A stretch of DNA of 64,000 nucleotides, taken from assembly GCA_016707525.1 (NCBI GenBank), contig JADJHP010000016.1, positions 46,769-110,768 of the forward strand, in the 5' to 3' direction. Origin of the DNA: Ignavibacteriota bacterium. Lineage in GTDB: Bacteria; Bacteroidota; Ignavibacteria; UBA10030; UBA6906. This document shows, piece after piece, positions 8,127-16,831 of this stretch (positions within the stretch are counted from its first letter, which is position 1; every line of letters begins with the position of its first letter). The notes beneath the pieces are model-generated. The model worked only from the letters and a program-made list of their open reading frames with translations. It was not told the origin of the DNA and did not search any database. Both the position numbers and the translations under genes were made by a program.

Positions 8127-8145
8127 GGGGAAAGCGGACGGCCCT

Positions 8146-8174
8146 TTGCATTTGCCGCGAATGCTGAGTATTTT
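8146..8174 (+). promoter_or_regulatory. Promoter of ldcA
   Basis: TTGCAT (8146-8151), 17 bp, TATTTT (8169-8174), about 30 bp upstream of the GTG at 8204. It is divergent from the PP2C-gene promoter, with the two -35 boxes about 20 bp apart. Confidence 0.55.
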
Positions 8175-8203
8175 GTGCTCATTCCCTACCAAACGGAGAA
8201 CCC

Positions 8204-9142
8204 GTGGAACCCCTCAAGGCACCCAGATTGAAGGCCGGTGACCTCATCGGCATCATTTCCCCCGCAAGCCGTATCGCCAATCCTGCACGCATCGAGCAGG
8301 GCATCGCCTATCTGGAGCGTCTCGGCTACCGCACCACCACGGGCAAGAACATCCTGAACAGCTACGGGTACCTTGCCGGAACGGACGAGGAACGGGTGGC
8401 CGACCTGCACGGGATGTTCGCCAACCCGGAGGTCAAGGCCATCATGTGCATCCGCGGCGGCTACGGTACCCCCCGACTGCTCTCGCTGCTGGACTACCGG
8501 CTGATCGCCCGGAACCCGAAGGTCTTCGTGGGCTACAGCGACATCACCTCGTTGCAGCTTGCCCTGTGGAAGAAGTGCGGGCTGGTCACGTTCCAGGGAC
8601 CGATGGTGGGGGTCGATATGCCGGACGGGCTCGACGCCTCCACCGAAGAGCTGTTCTGGCGCCTCCTCACGTCGCCGAAGAAGGCAGGGTCGGTCATCCC
8701 CGCCGGCAACCCGTCCGTGACGCTCCGGAAAGGCAAAGGTTCGGGGCGCCTCCTTGGCGGTAACCTGGCCCATCTGGCCGGGGCGGTGGGGACGGCATAC
8801 ATGCCCTCCTTCAAGGACGCCCTCCTGTTCATCGAGGACATCGGGGAAGAGCCGTACCGGATCGACCGGATGCTGACCCAGTTGCGGCACGCGAAGATCC
8901 TGGACCAGGTGAAGGGGGTCCTTGGCGGGCAGTTCACCGATTGTGAGATCAAAGACGCCTCCAAGCCGACCCTGACCGTGGACGAGGTCCTCCGGGAGTT
9001 CGGCGGGATGTGCCCGCCCCCCTTCCTTGCGCACCTCCCCTTCGGCCATGAGGCGCACAAGATGACCATTCCGATGGGTGTCCGGGCGAAGCTCGATGCA
9101 GGCGAAGGAACCCTCGAATTCCTCGAAGGCGCGGTAAAATAG
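8204..9142 (+). CDS. ldcA: LD-carboxypeptidase (muramoyltetrapeptide carboxypeptidase), S66 family
   Basis: A 312-residue protein of normal S66 length. It removes the terminal D-alanine from tetrapeptides during cytoplasmic murein recycling. Visible catalytic elements: Ser112 in GYSDIT, Glu211 in LFIEDIG and His282 in PFGHEAHK, plus RGGYGTPRLL near residue 85. Start is GTG at 8204, preceded by ACGGAGAA. It lacks a signal peptide, consistent with a cytosolic enzyme. It reads toward the purN operon, which has its own promoter 6 bases after this stop. Confidence 0.92.
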   Translation: MEPLKAPRLKAGDLIGIISPASRIANPARIEQGIAYLERLGYRTTTGKNILNSYGYLAGTDEERVADLHGMFANPEVKAIMCIRGGYGTPRLLSLLDYRLIARNPKVFVGYSDITSLQLALWKKCGLVTFQGPMVGVDMPDGLDASTEELFWRLLTSPKKAGSVIPAGNPSVTLRKGKGSGRLLGGNLAHLAGAVGTAYMPSFKDALLFIEDIGEEPYRIDRMLTQLRHAKILDQVKGVLGGQFTDCEIKDASKPTLTVDEVLREFGGMCPPPFLAHLPFGHEAHKMTIPMGVRAKLDAGEGTLEFLEGAVK

Positions 9143-9147
9143 CCAGG

Positions 9148-9176
9148 TTGAATCTCTGTCAAAATAGTGCTACAAT
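9148..9176 (+). promoter_or_regulatory. Promoter of purN-purH and the cell-shape operon
   Basis: TTGAAT (9148-9153), 17 bp, TACAAT (9171-9176). The predicted transcription start (about 9183) coincides with the A of the purN ATG, so the transcript may be leaderless; no Shine-Dalgarno sequence lies before the ATG. Confidence 0.7.
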
Positions 9177-9182
9177 GCAAGC

Positions 9183-9821
9183 ATGCTGAATATCGCCGTG
9201 TTTGGATCGGGACGTGGGTCCAACTTCAAATCCTTACTGGATGCCATTGATGCCGGTCGCCTGCGGGATGTCCGGTGTGTTCTCGTTGTCAGCAACAACG
9301 CCGATGCCGGTATCTTCGAGCATGCACGCCGGCATGGAATAGCAGTGCTCCAGTGGAGCCGGAAGACGTACGCATCGGACGAAGCGTACTGCGCAGCGAT
9401 GCTTGCTGCGTTGCGGGAGGCGCGTGCAGATCTGATCGTCCTGGCGGGGTACATGAAGTTCCTTCCCGCTCCCATCATTGCCGCCTTTCGAAACCGCATT
9501 CTGAATATTCATCCGGCGCTGTTGCCGTCGTTCGGCGGCACCGGGATGTACGGGCTGCACGTTCACCGTGCGGTCCTTGCCGCGCACGAGCCGCTCACCG
9601 GTGCGACGGTCCACATGGTGGATGAAGAGTACGACCACGGTGCGATCGTGATCCAGCGGACCGTGCCGGTGCTGGCATCCGATTCCCCCGAATCGCTCGC
9701 GGCACGCGTTCTGGAGATGGAGCATCACATCCTTCCCGAAGCCGTACGCTTGGTTGCAGAGGGCCGGATCACGGTAGAACCGGGCCGGACCCACGTTCAT
9801 ATACGTTCATCCCAGGAGTAG
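9183..9821 (+). CDS. purN: Phosphoribosylglycinamide formyltransferase
   Basis: A 212-residue formyl-tetrahydrofolate-dependent GAR transformylase, third step of de novo purine synthesis. The N-terminus has the phosphate-binding loop FGSGRGSNF; the active site is seen as LNIHPALLPSFGG (Asn and His) and TGATVHMVDEEYDHG with the catalytic Asp. Length is typical. It is followed after 2 bp by purH, so the two purine genes are co-expressed. Confidence 0.96.
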   Translation: MLNIAVFGSGRGSNFKSLLDAIDAGRLRDVRCVLVVSNNADAGIFEHARRHGIAVLQWSRKTYASDEAYCAAMLAALREARADLIVLAGYMKFLPAPIIAAFRNRILNIHPALLPSFGGTGMYGLHVHRAVLAAHEPLTGATVHMVDEEYDHGAIVIQRTVPVLASDSPESLAARVLEMEHHILPEAVRLVAEGRITVEPGRTHVHIRSSQE

Positions 9822-9823
9822 CT

Positions 9824-11365
9824 GTGCCTCTCATTCGCCGGGCTCTCATCAGCGTTTCTGACAAGCGCGGGCTCATCGCCTTTGCCTCTGCATTGCAGGC
9901 ACGCGGCGTCGAGATCATCTCCACGGGCGGTACCCTCTCGTTCCTCCAGAAGAACAACATCTCCGCGCGCCAGGTCTCGGACGTCACCGGTTTCCCCGAG
10001 ATCCTCGACGGCCGCGTGAAGACCCTGCATCCGGTGATCCACGCCGGACTGCTCGCCGTGCTCGACAACCCCGAGCATGTGCGCCAGCTTGAAGAACACA
10101 AGATCACGCCCATCGACATGGTGGTCGTGAACCTCTATCCGTTCGCGGAGACGATCGCGAAGCCGGGCATCGGACTCGAGGACGCCATCGAACAGATCGA
10201 CATCGGCGGGCCGTCGATGCTCCGTTCGGCAGCGAAGAATTTCCGCCATACCGCCGTGATCACCAACCCGGACCGGTATGAAGCGGTGATGCAGGAGTTG
10301 CAGGCACGCGATGGCAGCATCAGCGAAGAGACCTGCTTCGCGCTCGCGCGCGAGGTGTTCCGGCACACGGCAGCCTACGATGCGGTGATCTCCGGGTATC
10401 TCGACCGTCAGGCGGAACCGGACGCGGTGTTCCCGACGTCGTTCCAGGTCGCCGCGCCGCGCGAGCTCCCCCTGCGCTACGGCGAGAACCCGCACCAGCA
10501 GGCAGCACTGTACGGCACATGGACATCGCTCTTCGAGAAGCTCCACGGCAAGGAGCTCTCCTTCAATAATATCATCGACGTCTCGGCGGCGGCGGCACTG
10601 GCCGCGGAGTTCGACGAGCCGGCGGCGATCATCGTGAAGCACACGAACCCCTGCGGTGCGGGCACCGGTGCAACGCTGGACGAAGCCTACGAACGCGCCT
10701 TCGCCACCGACACGGCATCGCCGTTCGGCGGCATCGTGGCCGTCAACCGCCCCCTGAACCTCTCGGCCGCGGAGCTCATCAACAAGATCTTCACCGAGGT
10801 CATCATCGCCCCGGCGTTCCCGGACGATGTCCTCGCACTGCTCAAGAAGAAGAAGGACCGCCGGCTGATCACGCTGCGCGGCGACCTCCGGCAGCGCCGC
10901 GATCCCGATGTGCGCAGCGTTCCCGGTGGCTTCCTGGTGCAGGAACCGGATGTGCGTCCGCCGGTGGAAGAAGGATTCCGGGTGGTCACGAAACGTGCAC
11001 CCACCGACGACGAGGCGCGTGCGCTGCGCTTCGCGTGGAAGATCGCCAAGCATGTGAAATCCAACGCCATCGTCTACGCCGGCCCCGACCGTACGCTGGG
11101 TGTGGGCGCGGGACAGATGTCGCGCGTGGATGCATCCCGCGTCGCCGTCCGGAAGGCGACCGACTACGGCCTGTCGCTGCAGGGTTCCGTGGTAGGCTCC
11201 GATGCGTTCTTCCCCTTCGCCGACGGGCTTCTGGAAGCCGTGCGCGCAGGTGCCACAGCCGTCATTCAGCCCGGGGGATCCGTACGCGACGATGAGGTGA
11301 TAGCCGCGGCGGATGAACACAACATCGCCATGATATTCACCGGTACCAGACACTTCAGACACTAA
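9824..11365 (+). CDS. purH: Bifunctional AICAR transformylase / IMP cyclohydrolase
   Basis: A 513-residue enzyme for the last two steps of IMP synthesis. The N-terminal MGS-like cyclohydrolase domain shows STGGTL, TGFPEILDGRVKTLHP and NLYPF; the C-terminal transformylase has the catalytic pair Lys272-His273 in VKHTNPCG and ends with PGGSVRDDE and FTGTRHFRH. It starts with GTG at 9824 after CAGGAGTAGCT. Only 5 bp separate its stop from mreB, so purine synthesis and wall elongation genes share a transcript. Confidence 0.97.
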   Translation: MPLIRRALISVSDKRGLIAFASALQARGVEIISTGGTLSFLQKNNISARQVSDVTGFPEILDGRVKTLHPVIHAGLLAVLDNPEHVRQLEEHKITPIDMVVVNLYPFAETIAKPGIGLEDAIEQIDIGGPSMLRSAAKNFRHTAVITNPDRYEAVMQELQARDGSISEETCFALAREVFRHTAAYDAVISGYLDRQAEPDAVFPTSFQVAAPRELPLRYGENPHQQAALYGTWTSLFEKLHGKELSFNNIIDVSAAAALAAEFDEPAAIIVKHTNPCGAGTGATLDEAYERAFATDTASPFGGIVAVNRPLNLSAAELINKIFTEVIIAPAFPDDVLALLKKKKDRRLITLRGDLRQRRDPDVRSVPGGFLVQEPDVRPPVEEGFRVVTKRAPTDDEARALRFAWKIAKHVKSNAIVYAGPDRTLGVGAGQMSRVDASRVAVRKATDYGLSLQGSVVGSDAFFPFADGLLEAVRAGATAVIQPGGSVRDDEVIAAADEHNIAMIFTGTRHFRH

Positions 11366-11370
11366 CGCCC

Positions 11371-12396
11371 ATGGGCCTGTTCTCATTCTTCTCCGCCGAC
11401 CTCGCCATCGATCTCGGCACCGCCAATACCCTGATCCATATGAAGGGCAAGGGGATCGTCCTCAACGAGCCGTCGATCGTGGCCTTCGACCGCAACACGA
11501 AGAAGATCGTCGCGATCGGGCATGAGGCGCAGCAGATGCTCGGGAGAACGCACCGGGATATCCGGACGATCCGGCCCATGCGCGACGGCGTGATCGCCGA
11601 TTTCGAGATCGCCGAAGGCATGCTGCGCGAGTTCATCCGCAAGATCCATGCGAACTGGATGCCCAGCCGCCGCATCGTGATCAGCGTGCCGAGCGGTGTG
11701 ACCGAGGTGGAGAAGCGTGCGGTGCGCGACGCCGCGGAGCACTCCGGCGCCAAAGAGGTGCATCTCGTGGCCGAACCCATGGCGGCAGCGGTGGGCGTGG
11801 GCCTCGATGTGGAGGCGGCGGTCGGCAACATGATCGTGGACATCGGCGGCGGAACGACCGAGATCGCGGTCATCGCGCTCTCCGGCATCGTGAATGAAGA
11901 ATCCATCCGCATCGCGGGCGACGAGCTGAACAACGCCATCATCCAGTTCTTCAAGAAGAATCACAACATCCTGATCGGCGAACGTACCGCGGAAGCGATC
12001 AAGTGCGAGGTGGGTTCCGCCATGCCGCTGAAGGAAGAGGTCTCGATCCGCGTCAAGGGCCGCGACCTCGTGAACGGCATCCCCAAGACCACCGAAGCGA
12101 GCTCGGTCGAGATCCGTGAATCGCTCAGCGAACCCGTGTCCCAGATCATCGAAGCCGTCAAGCTTTCCCTTGAACGCACCCCGCCGGAGTTGTCGGCGGA
12201 TATCCTCGACCGCGGCATCATGCTCAGCGGCGGCGGGGCCCTGTTGCGCGGGCTGGACGAACGCCTGCGCCTCGAGACCCAGCTTCCCGTCCACGTGTCC
12301 GAAGATCCGCTCTCTGCCGTGGTCCGCGGCACCGGGCGCATTCTCGAGAACCTGAACAAATACTCGAAGGTGCTTCTCAAGAGCAAACGCTATTGA
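11371..12396 (+). CDS. mreB: Rod shape-determining actin homologue MreB
   Basis: A 341-residue actin-fold ATPase that polymerises under the membrane and guides lateral wall synthesis. Phosphate loops are visible: DLGTANTLIH near the N-terminus, IVDIGGGTTEIAVI around residue 155 and an adenosine motif LSGGGALLRGLDE near 290. The short amphipathic N-terminus (MGLFSFF) fits membrane attachment. It is first in a mreB-mreC-mreD-mrdA-rodA block. Confidence 0.97.
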   Translation: MGLFSFFSADLAIDLGTANTLIHMKGKGIVLNEPSIVAFDRNTKKIVAIGHEAQQMLGRTHRDIRTIRPMRDGVIADFEIAEGMLREFIRKIHANWMPSRRIVISVPSGVTEVEKRAVRDAAEHSGAKEVHLVAEPMAAAVGVGLDVEAAVGNMIVDIGGGTTEIAVIALSGIVNEESIRIAGDELNNAIIQFFKKNHNILIGERTAEAIKCEVGSAMPLKEEVSIRVKGRDLVNGIPKTTEASSVEIRESLSEPVSQIIEAVKLSLERTPPELSADILDRGIMLSGGGALLRGLDERLRLETQLPVHVSEDPLSAVVRGTGRILENLNKYSKVLLKSKRY

Positions 12397-12423
12397 GGCA
12401 CATGCCGGAGCAATGACGGCGCC

Positions 12424-13251
12424 ATGCTGAAACGTGCCTACGATCTTCTTGTCGAATTCAAAGAGTACGCCCTTCTCGCGCTCTATCTCCTGATCGCACT
12501 CGTCCTGTTCGCGCAGAACACGAGCCATCAGGTGAAGGGTATCCGCAGCAATCTGCTCGCTGCGGCCGGCCTCCTCCAGAACACCTTCGATTTCATCCCG
12601 AACTACTTCGCCCTCGCCGGCCAGAACCGGTCCCTGCGCGAGCAGAACATCCTCCTCGCGGACGAAGTGAACATGCTCCGTGAGTCGGCGATCGAGAACA
12701 TCCGGCTCCGCGCCATGGTCGGACTGAAAGAACGCCCGGCATTCGCGTACGTCAGCGCGCTCGTGGTCGGGACCCAGATGCAGGCCCTCACGAATACCGT
12801 CACCATCAACGCCGGAACCGAGAACGGGATCAAAGCCGGCATGCCGGTGGTGACCGACCACGGGCTCGCCGGGCGCGTGACCTCCACCAGCGGGCACTAT
12901 GCCATCGTGCAGCTCGTCCTCCATCAGGACCTCCGCGTGAGCGCACGCATCCAGCGGAGCAGGGTGAACGGCATCATCCGGTGGACGGGCGGCCGGGAAC
13001 TGCGCATGATCAACGTCCCGAAGACGTCCGATGTGACCACCGGCGACGTGGTCATCACGTCCGAATTCAGCAGCCTCTTCCCCGGCGGTATCCGCATCGG
13101 CGTGGTCTCCTCCACACGCGATGTGCCCGGCGACCTCTTCCAGGAGATCATGGTGAAACCCTCCGTGGATTTCGACCGCATGGAGGAAGTGTTCGTGGCG
13201 ACCGTCCTGCCGGATTCCAACCGCATCGTGCTCGAGGGAAAGGCCCGGTAA
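12424..13251 (+). CDS. mreC: Rod shape-determining protein MreC
   Basis: A 275-residue bitopic protein: one TM segment near residues 18-37, a coiled coil (NRSLREQNILLADEVNMLRE) and a double beta-barrel periplasmic part (GIKAGMPVVTDHGLAGRV). It links MreB filaments to PBP2 and RodA. The stop overlaps the mreD start by one base (TAATG). Confidence 0.93.
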   Translation: MLKRAYDLLVEFKEYALLALYLLIALVLFAQNTSHQVKGIRSNLLAAAGLLQNTFDFIPNYFALAGQNRSLREQNILLADEVNMLRESAIENIRLRAMVGLKERPAFAYVSALVVGTQMQALTNTVTINAGTENGIKAGMPVVTDHGLAGRVTSTSGHYAIVQLVLHQDLRVSARIQRSRVNGIIRWTGGRELRMINVPKTSDVTTGDVVITSEFSSLFPGGIRIGVVSSTRDVPGDLFQEIMVKPSVDFDRMEEVFVATVLPDSNRIVLEGKAR

Positions 13252-13757
13252 TGACCTCCGCTCCCGTGATACGGCCCGCCCTCCTGGTCCTCATCTCGCT
13301 GGCGGCATTGTTGCTCCAGACCATGATCCTCCCCTATGTGGCCGTCGGCACCATCGTCCCCGATGCCGTGCTCATCTGGATCGTGTATCTTGCCATCACG
13401 CGCGGACACATCGCCGGGTCGACCGCCGGATTCTTCCTCGGGCTCATCCTGGATGTCCTCATGGGCGGCGACAGCATGCTCGGACTTTCGGCATTCACCA
13501 AGACCCTTGCCGGGTTCCTCGCCGGGTACGCGTTCAGCGAGAACAAGACACTGCAGACCCTTTCGACATCGCGCTTCCCGATCATCGTTGCGATCACGGC
13601 CCTGGTGCACAACCAGTTCTACTTCCTGGTCTCCCTCCAGGGGTCCGACATCCCCCTCGAATCCGTCGTGCTCCGCTACGGCATCCCCGCCACGATCTAC
13701 ACGGGGCTTCTCGCGCTGCTGCCCATGTTCATCTTCTCACGGCGGGTGCATTCCTGA
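13251..13757 (+). CDS. mreD: Rod shape-determining membrane protein MreD
   Basis: A 168-residue polytopic protein with five or six hydrophobic helices (LLVLISLAALLLQTMILPYV; AGFFLGLILDVLMGG; PIIVAITALVHNQFYFLV). Start is ATG at 13251, coupled to the mreC stop by a one-base overlap; a longer in-frame read-through starting at 12981 lies inside mreC and is not real. Identification rests on topology, length and position. Confidence 0.88.
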   Translation: MTSAPVIRPALLVLISLAALLLQTMILPYVAVGTIVPDAVLIWIVYLAITRGHIAGSTAGFFLGLILDVLMGGDSMLGLSAFTKTLAGFLAGYAFSENKTLQTLSTSRFPIIVAITALVHNQFYFLVSLQGSDIPLESVVLRYGIPATIYTGLLALLPMFIFSRRVHS

Positions 13758-13759
13758 CC

Positions 13760-15610
13760 ATGGCCCTGCAGGATGACATACAGATCTATGAGAAGCGCCG
13801 GGCGCTCTACGTGGTCATCGGCTTCGTCTTCATCATCTTCCTCGGCCGCCTCTTCCAACTGCAGATGTTCTACAGCGATGAGTACGGCAAGAAGTCGGAA
13901 GAGAACAGCATCCGCGTCATCCCCCGCGAGCCGATCCGCGGCTACATCTACGACCGGAACGGCGCCCGTGTGGTGGATAACCGCCCGTCGTTCACGGTGA
14001 CCATCATGCCCTACGAGTTCGACCGGCGCAAGCTCGGCTTCATCGCGCGGGTCCTCTCGCTCGATACCACGTTCATCCGCACCCGCATCAAGCAGGGCGA
14101 GGAATACTCCCGCTTCGCGCCGGTGAAGATCAAGCGCGACATCGACTTCCGCGAATTGTCCGTGCTCGAAGAGAACCGCGACCGCCTCCCCGGCGTGGAT
14201 TACCAGGTGGAATCGAAACGCTGGTATGTCACACCCGCCCATGCATCGCACATCCTCGGCTACACGAAGGAGATCTCGGAGAACCAGATCCGCGCACTGG
14301 GCGGCGAATACACGCAGGGCGACGTCGTCGGTTCCTCGGGGCTCGAGGGCGGCTATGAGGGAAGCCTCCGCGGCAAGAAGGGCGCGGAGTTCAGTACGGT
14401 GAACGTGCGCGGACAGGTGGTGGGCGGATTCGAGAGCGGCAAGCTCGATGTCCAGGCGGTGGACGGCAAGGACCTTGCGCTCACCATGGATTTTGGCCTG
14501 CAGGCATTCGCGGAGTCGCTGATGGCCGGCAGGCGCGGCGCGGTGGTCGCCCTCGACCCGCGCGACGGCGGTGTGCTCGCCATGGTCAGCTCGCCGGATT
14601 ATGATCTGTCCGTTTTCAGCGGCGTTACTCCCCCGCAGATCTGGCGCACGATGAACAGCGACACCGAGCGGCCGCTCTTCAACCGTGCGACCCTCACCCG
14701 CTATCCTCCGGGGTCGACGTTCAAGATGGTGCTTGCGATCGCCGCGCTCGAGACCGGGAAGGTCACCCCGCAGTGGCGCGTCCATTGCACCGGCGGATTC
14801 CGCCTCGGCAACAAGGTCTTCAAAGACCTGCACGTCCACGGTTCCGTGGATATGATCAGCGCGATCCAGCAATCGTGCAACGTGTACTTCTATCAGCTCA
14901 TGCTGAAAACGGGACTCGATGAGTGGGCGTACTACGGCCGTGAGCTCGGGTTCGGGATGCTGACCGGCATCGACATCGCGGAAGAGAACCCCGGCCTGTT
15001 GCCGTCCACGGCATACATGAACAGGCGCTACGGGCCCAGCGGTTGGACGCGCGGGTTCCTCCCCAGCCTCGGCATCGGCCAGGGGGAACTCGGCGTGACG
15101 CCGCTCCAGATGGCCGCGTATGCGATGGTGCTTGCGAACTGGGGCGACTATCATCAGCCGCACGCCGTGCAGGGCTTCCGCCGCAGGAGCACCGGCACCG
15201 TGGACACGCTTGCATTCCAGAGCCGCCGGCTCAGCGTCGCCATCCCCACGTGGGCCATCGTCCGTGAAGGGATGCGGCGTGCCGTTGAACTCCCCGGCGG
15301 CACGGGCGGCATGTCCAGGATCAAAGGCATCGAGGTTGCAGGCAAGACCGGCACGGCGCAGAATCCGCACGGCCCGGACCACGCCTGGTTCGTGGGATTT
15401 GCACCGTTCGACGATCCGCGCATCGCCATCTGTGTCCTTGTCGAGAATGCAGGGTTCGGTGGTTCGCACGCCGCTCCCGTCGCCGGCAAGTGCATGGAAC
15501 GCTATCTGTTCGGCCCCGCGGGTGCATCGCCACCGCCCGCCAAGGCTGCGCCCCGCCCTGCGGTCGCCGAGGCAACGCATCAGACACCGTCCATCACCGG
15601 AGGTGATTGA
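13760..15610 (+). CDS. mrdA: Penicillin-binding protein 2 (elongasome transpeptidase)
   Basis: A 616-residue class B PBP. One TM helix near residues 18-37, a pedestal/dimer domain with the conserved REPIRGYIYDRNG, then the transpeptidase: Ser319 in PGSTFKM, SxN motif at 372 (SCN) and KTGT beginning at Lys529. It crosslinks peptidoglycan during rod elongation with RodA. The C-terminal roughly 25 residues are Pro/Ala-rich and probably unstructured. It follows mreD by 2 bp and precedes rodA by 3 bp. Confidence 0.96.
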   Translation: MALQDDIQIYEKRRALYVVIGFVFIIFLGRLFQLQMFYSDEYGKKSEENSIRVIPREPIRGYIYDRNGARVVDNRPSFTVTIMPYEFDRRKLGFIARVLSLDTTFIRTRIKQGEEYSRFAPVKIKRDIDFRELSVLEENRDRLPGVDYQVESKRWYVTPAHASHILGYTKEISENQIRALGGEYTQGDVVGSSGLEGGYEGSLRGKKGAEFSTVNVRGQVVGGFESGKLDVQAVDGKDLALTMDFGLQAFAESLMAGRRGAVVALDPRDGGVLAMVSSPDYDLSVFSGVTPPQIWRTMNSDTERPLFNRATLTRYPPGSTFKMVLAIAALETGKVTPQWRVHCTGGFRLGNKVFKDLHVHGSVDMISAIQQSCNVYFYQLMLKTGLDEWAYYGRELGFGMLTGIDIAEENPGLLPSTAYMNRRYGPSGWTRGFLPSLGIGQGELGVTPLQMAAYAMVLANWGDYHQPHAVQGFRRRSTGTVDTLAFQSRRLSVAIPTWAIVREGMRRAVELPGGTGGMSRIKGIEVAGKTGTAQNPHGPDHAWFVGFAPFDDPRIAICVLVENAGFGGSHAAPVAGKCMERYLFGPAGASPPPAKAAPRPAVAEATHQTPSITGGD

Positions 15611-15613
15611 CGC

Positions 15614-16831
15614 ATGCTCAATTATCTTCAGCGCCATTTCGACCTCCAGATAGGCATCTCGTCGCTCCTGCTCACGATCATCGGGCTCGTCTCGGTGTAC
15701 AGCGCCACCTATGATGCGCGCGCGTCGGATATCTTCTTCAAGCAGCTCGCCTGGTCGGGTGCCGGCACGGTCGTGCTCATCGCCATGGCGCTCTTCCCGT
15801 ACCGTTTGCTGCAGACCATCTCCATACCGGCCTGGCTCTTCTCTCTTCTCCTGCTGGTGATCGTCCTCCTCCTCGGCAAGACCGTGTCCGGGTCGACGAG
15901 CTGGTTCAATCTCGGATCGTTCCGCATCCAGCCATCGGAGTTCGCCAAGATCACCACCGTGCTGGCACTGGCGTCGTACCTGTCGCGCAGCGATGTCAGC
16001 CTGCGGAACCCGCGCGACCTGTTCCTTGCCGGTGGCATCGTGCTCGCCCCGGTGGCGCTGATCATGATGCAGCCCGATTTCGGCACCGCCGTCATCTACG
16101 GCGGCATGGCATTCGCTGTCATGTACTGGGGCGGTGCATCACAGTTCACCCTTCTTTCCGTCGTAGCCCCGGCGGCAGCGGCAGTGGGCGCGCTGTTCGG
16201 CACGACGCCCTTCCTGATCGTGGTCGCGGTGATGGGCGTGCTCATCTATCTTACGAAGGAACACCGGCTCGTCGCCGCCGTCGTCTTCTCGTTCATGGTC
16301 CTGGTGGGGATCTCGGTCCAGTTCATCTACGACGGCATGAAGCCGTATCAGCAGAGGCGTATCGACACGTTCCTCGATCCGGGGGCCGATCCCCTCGGCG
16401 CGGGATACAACATCCTGCAATCCAAAGTGGCCATCGGCTCGGGCGGGGTGTTCGGCAAGGGCTACCTGCACGGCTCCCAGACGCAGTTGAACTTCATCCC
16501 GGAGCAGTGGACGGACTTCATCTTCTGCGTGCCCGGCGAGGAATTCGGGTTCATCGGCGCGGCCACGGTGCTGGTACTCTTCGCGGTCTTCCTGATGCGC
16601 GGGGTGACGCTGGCCTCGAAGGTGAAAAGCAAGTACGCAAGTTACGTGGCGATCGGGCTGACCGCCACCATTGCCACGCACGTGTTCATCAACATCGGCA
16701 TGGCCCTCGGCCTCTTTCCCGTCATCGGGGTCCCTCTCCCCTTCCTGAGTTACGGAGGATCGTCCCTGCTCTCGAATGCAGCAATGGTCGGCATCCTGAT
16801 GAACCTGTACACCAACCGCAAAGAGTACTGA
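15614..16831 (+). CDS. rodA: Peptidoglycan glycosyltransferase RodA (SEDS)
   Basis: A 405-residue SEDS protein with about ten TM helices. Signature segments include GSTSWFNLGSFRIQPSEFAK, MMQPDFGTAVIYGG and the C-terminal GVPLPFLSYGGSSLLSN. It polymerises lipid II glycan with PBP2. The stop (TGA) shares one base with the ATG of the downstream Lon-like gene. Confidence 0.96.
   Translation: MLNYLQRHFDLQIGISSLLLTIIGLVSVYSATYDARASDIFFKQLAWSGAGTVVLIAMALFPYRLLQTISIPAWLFSLLLLVIVLLLGKTVSGSTSWFNLGSFRIQPSEFAKITTVLALASYLSRSDVSLRNPRDLFLAGGIVLAPVALIMMQPDFGTAVIYGGMAFAVMYWGGASQFTLLSVVAPAAAAVGALFGTTPFLIVVAVMGVLIYLTKEHRLVAAVVFSFMVLVGISVQFIYDGMKPYQQRRIDTFLDPGADPLGAGYNILQSKVAIGSGGVFGKGYLHGSQTQLNFIPEQWTDFIFCVPGEEFGFIGAATVLVLFAVFLMRGVTLASKVKSKYASYVAIGLTATIATHVFINIGMALGLFPVIGVPLPFLSYGGSSLLSNAAMVGILMNLYTNRKEY

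Noticed and set aside
12981..13250. N-terminal extension of MreD into mreC
   Set aside because: The extension is Arg/His-rich out-of-frame mreC sequence; ATG at 13251 gives normal MreD length and a TAATG junction.
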